A DNA stretch of 64,000 bases, taken from Sorangium cellulosum. Lineage in GTDB: Bacteria; Myxococcota_A; Polyangia; Polyangiales; Polyangiaceae. The notes below the pieces were generated by a model. That model was not told the DNA's origin. It did not search any database and saw only the letters and a program-made list of their open reading frames with translations. The first letter of the stretch is position 1, and each line of letters opens with the position of its first letter. Location of the stretch: contig NZ_CP012673.1 in assembly GCF_002950945.1 (NCBI RefSeq), positions 6,524,501-6,588,500 on the forward strand, given 5' to 3'. Positions 60,145 to 64,000 of the stretch are shown here, one piece after another. Both the position numbers and the translations under genes were made by a program.

Positions 60145-61881
60145 ATGTCGCTTCGACTCGGTTCGCTTGCTCTCTCGGCCGCGGCCGCGCTCTCCGCGGT
60201 CGCCCTTTACCCCGGCCATGCCGAGGCGTGCGGGGGCTGCTTCGTGGGGGACCAGGAGACCACCGTGGTCTCCGCGCACCGGATGGCGCTCGCCATCTCG
60301 CCCGCCCAGACGGTGCTCTGGGACCAGATCCAGTATGCCGGCTCGCCCTCGGAGTTCGCGTGGGTGCTGCCGGTCAAGCCGGGCGCGCGCCTGGAGATCT
60401 CGACCGACGCCTGGTTCGAGGCGCTCGACGCCGCCACGTCGACCCGGGTGCTGCCGGCGCTGTCGTCGTGCGGCTTCGGGGACGGCGACTCCGGCGGGTG
60501 CGGCTGCGACGGCCTCGCCCTGGGAGGGATGTCCGATGCGACGGCGTCGGAAGGCGTCGGTGCGCCGCCGCCGGTGACCGTCGTGCACCAGGAGACCGTC
60601 GGCCCGTACGCCACGGTGACCCTCCGCTCCGAGGACCCGGAGGCGCTCACCCGCTGGCTCTGGGACCACGGCTACGCGATCCCCGAGGACATCCAGCCGA
60701 TCATCGACGCCTACACGGACGAGGGCTTCGACTTCATCGCCCTGCGGCTCGCGCCGGGCAACGGCGTGCAGCAGATGGCGCCCGTCCGCGTGGTCTCGCC
60801 CGGCGCCTCGCCGGTGCTGCCGTTGCGCATGGTGGCGGGCGGCACCGGGGCGAACGTGGCGATCACCCTCTTCGTGATCGGCGAGGGGCGCTGGGAAGCG
60901 GAGAACTTCGGGAACGCGCAGCTCACCGCGGCGGACATCACCTGGGACTTCAAGACGGAATCGTCCGACTACGCCGAGCGACGCGAGGAGGCGCTCGCGA
61001 AGAACGACGGGCGCACCTGGCTCACGAGCTTCGCCAAGCAGGGCGCGTTGCTCTCGGAGCAGTTCAGCGGTGCGCTGATGCAGACGGTCCCGTATACCGC
61101 CGACAGCGGGCGGAGCGTCTTCACGATCGCCGATCTTTACGTGGCGCAGGGCGTGACCGAGCTCACCGTGGCCGAGGCGAACTTCTCCAGCTGCCAGAGC
61201 GCGTTCGCCCGGCACGCTGACCAGGACAACCTCGTCGAGGATCCGCCGTGCGAATGGGTGCCGGGCGGCGGCGGGGAGACCGGCGGCGGGGCCGGCGGCA
61301 GCGGCAGCGGCAGCGGGGCCGGCGGCAGCGGCGGCGGCGGGGCCGGCGGCAGCGGCGGGGCCGGCGGCAGCGGCGGGGCCGGCGGCAGCAATGGCGGGGG
61401 CGGCGGCGCTGGTGGTGGCGGTGAAGCTGGCGGGGCCGGCGGCGGTGGGGGTGGTGGCGTCGAGGTGTGCGGCGCCGTGACCCCCGGCAATCTCGATGCG
61501 CGGGCGCTCGTCTGCGGGCCGCTCGATGACGTCGCGGTGGCGCTCACGGGCATGCACCCGAAGGACGTGTGGGTGACGCGGCTCGAGGCGTTCCTGCCGC
61601 GGGAGGCGCTCGCGGAGGACCTGCAGATCGCCCCCGTCGCCTCGCAGTCCTCGGTCGACAACTGGATGCAGGCCGGCAAGGCGCAGAACGATCCTTGCGC
61701 GAGCAGCGCCATCGCTCCGCTCCTCGGCAAGCTCCCTCCGCAGGACGGGGGCGGACCTGCTTCCCGTGAGCGCACGCGCCAGATGATGATCGCGTTCGGC
61801 GCAGCGATCGCGCTGGCGGCCCTGGCGCGGCGCGCGCTGCGGCCCGCCGTCTCGGCCGCAGGCGCCCGCGCGCTGCGGTAG
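60145..61881 (+). CDS. DUF2330 domain protein with Gly-rich linker and C-terminal helix
   Basis: A 578-aa protein. The start ATG 60145 has AAAAGGAA (60128-60135). A signal peptide precedes HAEACGGCF, the typical DUF2330 N-terminus. The domain covers about residues 30-360 (AGSPSEFAWVLPVKPGARLEIS, RLAPGNGVQQMAPVRV). A long Gly/Ser linker (about 375-445) leads to a small Cys-containing domain and a final transmembrane helix (MMIAFGAAIALAALARRAL) with basic residues after it, like a sorting or anchoring tail. It is probably displayed on the surface. The function is unknown. Confidence 0.88.
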   Translation: MSLRLGSLALSAAAALSAVALYPGHAEACGGCFVGDQETTVVSAHRMALAISPAQTVLWDQIQYAGSPSEFAWVLPVKPGARLEISTDAWFEALDAATSTRVLPALSSCGFGDGDSGGCGCDGLALGGMSDATASEGVGAPPPVTVVHQETVGPYATVTLRSEDPEALTRWLWDHGYAIPEDIQPIIDAYTDEGFDFIALRLAPGNGVQQMAPVRVVSPGASPVLPLRMVAGGTGANVAITLFVIGEGRWEAENFGNAQLTAADITWDFKTESSDYAERREEALAKNDGRTWLTSFAKQGALLSEQFSGALMQTVPYTADSGRSVFTIADLYVAQGVTELTVAEANFSSCQSAFARHADQDNLVEDPPCEWVPGGGGETGGGAGGSGSGSGAGGSGGGGAGGSGGAGGSGGAGGSNGGGGGAGGGGEAGGAGGGGGGGVEVCGAVTPGNLDARALVCGPLDDVAVALTGMHPKDVWVTRLEAFLPREALAEDLQIAPVASQSSVDNWMQAGKAQNDPCASSAIAPLLGKLPPQDGGGPASRERTRQMMIAFGAAIALAALARRALRPAVSAAGARALR

Positions 61882-61944
61882 GGGGCTTGGCTGATCCGGA
61901 CCGCTCGACGAGCAGGCGGCGGCCCGCCGCGAGCGCGATGAGGA

Positions 61945-62002
61945 CTGCGGGCCGGCGGACGAGATGAGCTCACCGCTTCATCGAAGCCCGCCGGCCCAGC
62001 AG
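61945..62002 (+). terminator. Stem-loop after the DUF2330 gene
   Basis: GGGCCGGCGG (61949-61958) pairs with CCGCCGGCCC (61988-61997) across a 29-nt loop; the stem extends on both sides with one bulge. It lies about 65 bp after the DUF2330 stop. There is no T-tract, so termination is tentative. Confidence 0.35.
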
Positions 62003-62014
62003 CGATGAACCCGG

Positions 62015-62181
62015 CTAGTTCCGAGCGTCACAAGTCTGGCCAGGGATCCCGAGAGATTCAACGCAAAGGCGCAAAGGGCGCAAAGGCGCAAACCAGAATT
62101 TCTCTGTATTTTTGCGCCTTTGCGTTGAATCTCTCTTCTCTCGCCGCGATCCCTGCCAAGAGTTCTGACAGGCGGAACTAG
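62015..62181. repeat. Long imperfect palindrome (167 bp)
   Basis: A perfect 25-bp arm at 62051-62075 pairs with 62111-62135 (GAGAGATTCAACGCAAAGGC then GCAAA). Outer arms are CAGGGATC (62041-62048) with 62148-62155, and CTAGTTCCG (62015-62023) with 62173-62181. The inner arm is built of GGCGCAAAG-type units, like the GGCGCCAAG units of the palindrome at 29078. Confidence 0.88.
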
Positions 62182-62523
62182 GTGTCTCCCCTCCTCCGCT
62201 GCCGGCGCCGGTCTCCGCTCCTCCGGCGCTGGTCTCCGCTCCTCCGCCGCCGCCGGTTCCTGTCCCGGACGACGACTCCGGGCTGAGCACGGCATCCCGT
62301 TGATCGCGCGGCCGTGGATCATCGGGACGCGGGCGCCATCGCGGCCCGGGGGGAGCCGGAGCGCCGGCGTGTGGGCTCGCATCGAGAGCGGGTATCGAAC
62401 GATGCTGCGCGCTTGACAGGGCAAGGACGGGTATGCGAGGCGACCTGCTGCGCGCGGCGCTCGGCGGCGATGACAGAGATGACGCAGAGGCGGCCGGGGC
62501 CGGCGGCGCGCTCAGGAGGACCC

Positions 62524-63030
62524 ATGGCCGACATGCTCGTCAATCTGCTCCAGCTGCCGCCGCTCGATCCGCTGATCGACGGCATGCGCCAGGCCGGCGT
62601 CGTCGTGCGGCGGGCGGCGCCGCACGAGATCACGCGCGTCCGGCGGTTCGTCGAGGAGCATTTCTCGACGGTCTGGGCCGATGAGATCAGCGTCGGATAC
62701 GCCAACAAGCCTGTCAGCGTGTTCCTCGCGATCCGCGAGGGCGAGGTCATCGGCTTCTCGGCCTACGAGTGTACCCGCCGCGGCTTCTTCGGCCCCACCG
62801 GCGTCGCCGGGCACGCGCGCGGCAAGGGCGTCGGCCTCGCGCTGCTCGTCGCCTCGCTTCACGGGCTCGCGCAGATGGGTTACGCCTACGGCATCATCGG
62901 CGGCGTCGGGCCAGCCGAGTTCTACACGCGCGCCGTCGGCGCGACGCTCATCCCGGATTCCACGCCGGGGATCTACGCCGATCCGCTGAGCGACGCGGGC
63001 CCTCCCAGCAGCGCGAAGCCGTCGCGCTGA
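62524..63030 (+). CDS. GNAT family N-acetyltransferase
   Basis: A 168-aa protein. The ATG 62524 follows AGGAGGA (62514-62520). The GNAT fold is shown by VVVRRAAPHEITRVRRFVEEHF, strands VFLAIREGEVIGFSAYE, the acetyl-CoA loop HARGKGVGLALLVASL and PAEFYTRAVGATLI. It transfers an acetyl group from acetyl-CoA to an amine; the substrate is unknown. It is cytoplasmic. Confidence 0.88.
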   Translation: MADMLVNLLQLPPLDPLIDGMRQAGVVVRRAAPHEITRVRRFVEEHFSTVWADEISVGYANKPVSVFLAIREGEVIGFSAYECTRRGFFGPTGVAGHARGKGVGLALLVASLHGLAQMGYAYGIIGGVGPAEFYTRAVGATLIPDSTPGIYADPLSDAGPPSSAKPSR

Positions 63031-63304
63031 CGCCCGCGATCCGCGCTGCCCGCGCGCCCTCGCCGCGCCGGTCGCTGCTCGCGCCCGCGTCGTCCCCGAC
63101 GCCGCGGGCGGGGCGCCATCACCGCGCGTCCTCCACCCATCCAGCCATCCAGGAGAATCCCTGCCGCAGGCGGCTCCGCAGCACTACAGAATCCCCTGAC
63201 ACCCCTCGGTCCATGACTGACAGGCAATTGCGCCGCAGCGCGCACTTGCCTTCAGATTGCGCCCTTCAGCTCGGTTCAAACTGGATGGCCGCCACGGATT
63301 TCGA

Positions 63305-63332
63305 TTGTCTACCACACAACCGTCTCTATAGT
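63305..63332 (+). promoter_or_regulatory. Possible sigma-70-type promoter
   Basis: TTGTCT (63305-63310) and TATAGT (63327-63332) are 16 bp apart in a locally AT-richer patch, about 90 bp before the deacetylase start. It is weak evidence by itself. Confidence 0.3.
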
Positions 63333-63377
63333 TGGACGTAGCTCTGTTCCTGTACGTTCGTCCTGGTCCGAACAGGG

Positions 63378-63404
63378 CGCGCCGGAGTCGTTGTCTCCGG
63401 CGCG
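63378..63404 (+). promoter_or_regulatory. Leader hairpin upstream of the deacetylase gene
   Basis: CGCGCCGGAG (63378-63387) is an exact inverted match of CTCCGGCGCG (63395-63404) with a 7-nt loop. It ends 20 bp before the ATG, so it would be in the mRNA leader and could affect translation or stability. Confidence 0.45.
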
Positions 63405-63424
63405 ACGGAAGAGCGGAGAGGTGG

Positions 63425-64000
63425 ATGTCGAGCATCGTCAAATGGGTGTCGGATCTCCTGAGCGTGCCCTGGGCGACGCGGCCGCTCGCTCCGATGATGC
63501 GCGGCCGCTCGAGCATCCTCGTCCTGCACCGCTTCGCGGATCCGGACCGCGGCATCGTCGGCCTGGATCCGCGCGTGCTCCGGCGTGCGCTCGAGTTTCT
63601 CCGGCGCGAGCGGTATCCGGTGGTGTCGCTCGAGAGGATCTTCCGCGGCCTCGCGGGCGAGGCGCCGCCGCTCGATCGGGCCGTCGCCTTCACGCTGGAC
63701 GACGGCACCATCGATCAGGCGGAGGTGGCCGCGCCGATCTTCGCCGAGTTCGACTGCCCGGCGACCATCTTCGTCGTGACCGACTTCCTCGACGGCAAGC
63801 AGTGGTGCTGGTGGCACCGCGTCGAGTACGTGTTCGAGGCGACGCGGCGCCGCGAGCTCCGGGTCGCGCTGGGCGGCGAGCTCGTCGCCTACCGCCTGGA
63901 CGAGGCAGCCAGGCGGCCGCGGCTCGCGCGGGACTTCATGGAGCGGTGCAAGCGAGTCCCTGAGGCCGAGAAGCTCCGCGCCATCGAGCGGCTCGCCGCC
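63425..64000 (+). CDS. Polysaccharide deacetylase family protein (3'-truncated)
   Basis: The frame from ATG 63425 stays open to the window end (192 codons). GGAGAGG lies just upstream. The sequence has the NodB-type start ILVLHRFADPDRG, and VAFTLDDGTIDQAEVAAPIF, where Asp92-Asp93 match the metal and catalytic Asp pair, then CPATIFVVTDFLDGKQWCWWHRVE. The family removes acetyl groups from sugars of polysaccharides or peptidoglycan. There is no obvious signal peptide, which is seen in related enzymes acting inside the cell. The metal-binding HxxxH motif is not visible before the edge and may lie beyond. Confidence 0.87.
   Translation, partial: MSSIVKWVSDLLSVPWATRPLAPMMRGRSSILVLHRFADPDRGIVGLDPRVLRRALEFLRRERYPVVSLERIFRGLAGEAPPLDRAVAFTLDDGTIDQAEVAAPIFAEFDCPATIFVVTDFLDGKQWCWWHRVEYVFEATRRRELRVALGGELVAYRLDEAARRPRLARDFMERCKRVPEAEKLRAIERLAA

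Larger units (their letters stand above)
61882..62523. other. Intergenic, 642 bp
   Basis: It contains the stem-loop 61945-62002 and the large palindrome 62015-62181. On the minus strand about 62183-62340 one frame reads VLSPESSSGTGTGGGGG, like a small lipoprotein's Gly-rich tail, but a frame shift would be needed. This may be a decayed lipoprotein gene. No intact gene is seen. Confidence 0.5.
63031..63424. other. Intergenic, 394 bp, with promoter-like sites and a leader hairpin
   Basis: There is no gene here. It holds a possible promoter (63305-63332) and a strong hairpin (63378-63404) before the deacetylase gene. Confidence 0.5.

Overview
The window is very GC-rich DNA. It carries many lipoproteins with Gly/Ser/Pro-rich linkers, a giant CHAT-STAND-WD40 protein, an RHS polymorphic toxin, a PAS-STAS regulator, an ECF sigma factor with a TPR partner, and CxxCH proteins next to a DUF1501 protein. 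Together these suggest a large-genome myxobacterium (Myxococcota, Sorangium/Polyangiales-like). This is inferred from gene content and composition; there is no rRNA gene to confirm it. I see no tRNA, rRNA, CRISPR array, complete insertion sequence or prophage.

Layout, left to right. 1-8.5 kb: 3' end of an Old Yellow Enzyme reductase; a LysR regulator divergent from a YceI protein with a palindromic operator between them; RecQ helicase divergent from a TfoX-like protein; a Cys-rich lipoprotein; a Uma2 nuclease-like protein; a PAS-STAS (RsbR-like) protein. 8.5-13.8 kb, minus strand: a tight four-gene operon (DUF1549/DUF1588-like CxxCH protein, small lipoprotein, Tat-exported DUF1501 protein, lipoprotein ending in a cytochrome-c-like domain) with 4-nt ATGA overlaps. 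14.2-18.7 kb: the CHAT-STAND-WD40 protein. 18.8-23.1 kb: an alpha/beta hydrolase, then an outer-membrane-like protein, ECF sigma factor and TPR membrane protein.

23.3-31.2 kb: three consecutive lipoproteins, the third with a glucan-water-dikinase-like order of phosphohistidine and ATP-grasp domains; a CheX-like protein; two long palindromes; a small lipoprotein; a PstS-like protein behind an OprO/P-like porin. 31.6-35.4 kb: a membrane CheA-like kinase, a second CheX-like protein and a CheY. 35.5-43.4 kb: a truncated NTF2-like remnant, then an RHS protein whose C-terminus looks like a nucleotide-deaminase toxin, translationally overlapping a putative immunity gene and divergent from an atypical Hsp70.

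43.5-54.8 kb: AEC transporter, small zinc-ribbon protein, complementary simple-repeat tracts, transketolase, a two-component pair, a membrane metallophosphoesterase, a 757-bp gap, a secreted ricin-lectin/FN3/sugar-dehydrogenase fusion, a RelE/ParE toxin-antitoxin pair and YnfA. 54.9-59.9 kb: a heavy-metal RND efflux operon in which a small lipoprotein and the adaptor share duplicated CxEH...CxxC modules. 60.1-64 kb: a DUF2330 protein, another large palindrome, a GNAT acetyltransferase and the 5' part of a polysaccharide deacetylase.

The best candidates for less-described biology are the RHS/deaminase/immunity locus, the extracellular GWD-like lipoprotein, the paired metal-binding modules of the efflux operon, and the family of long palindromes.
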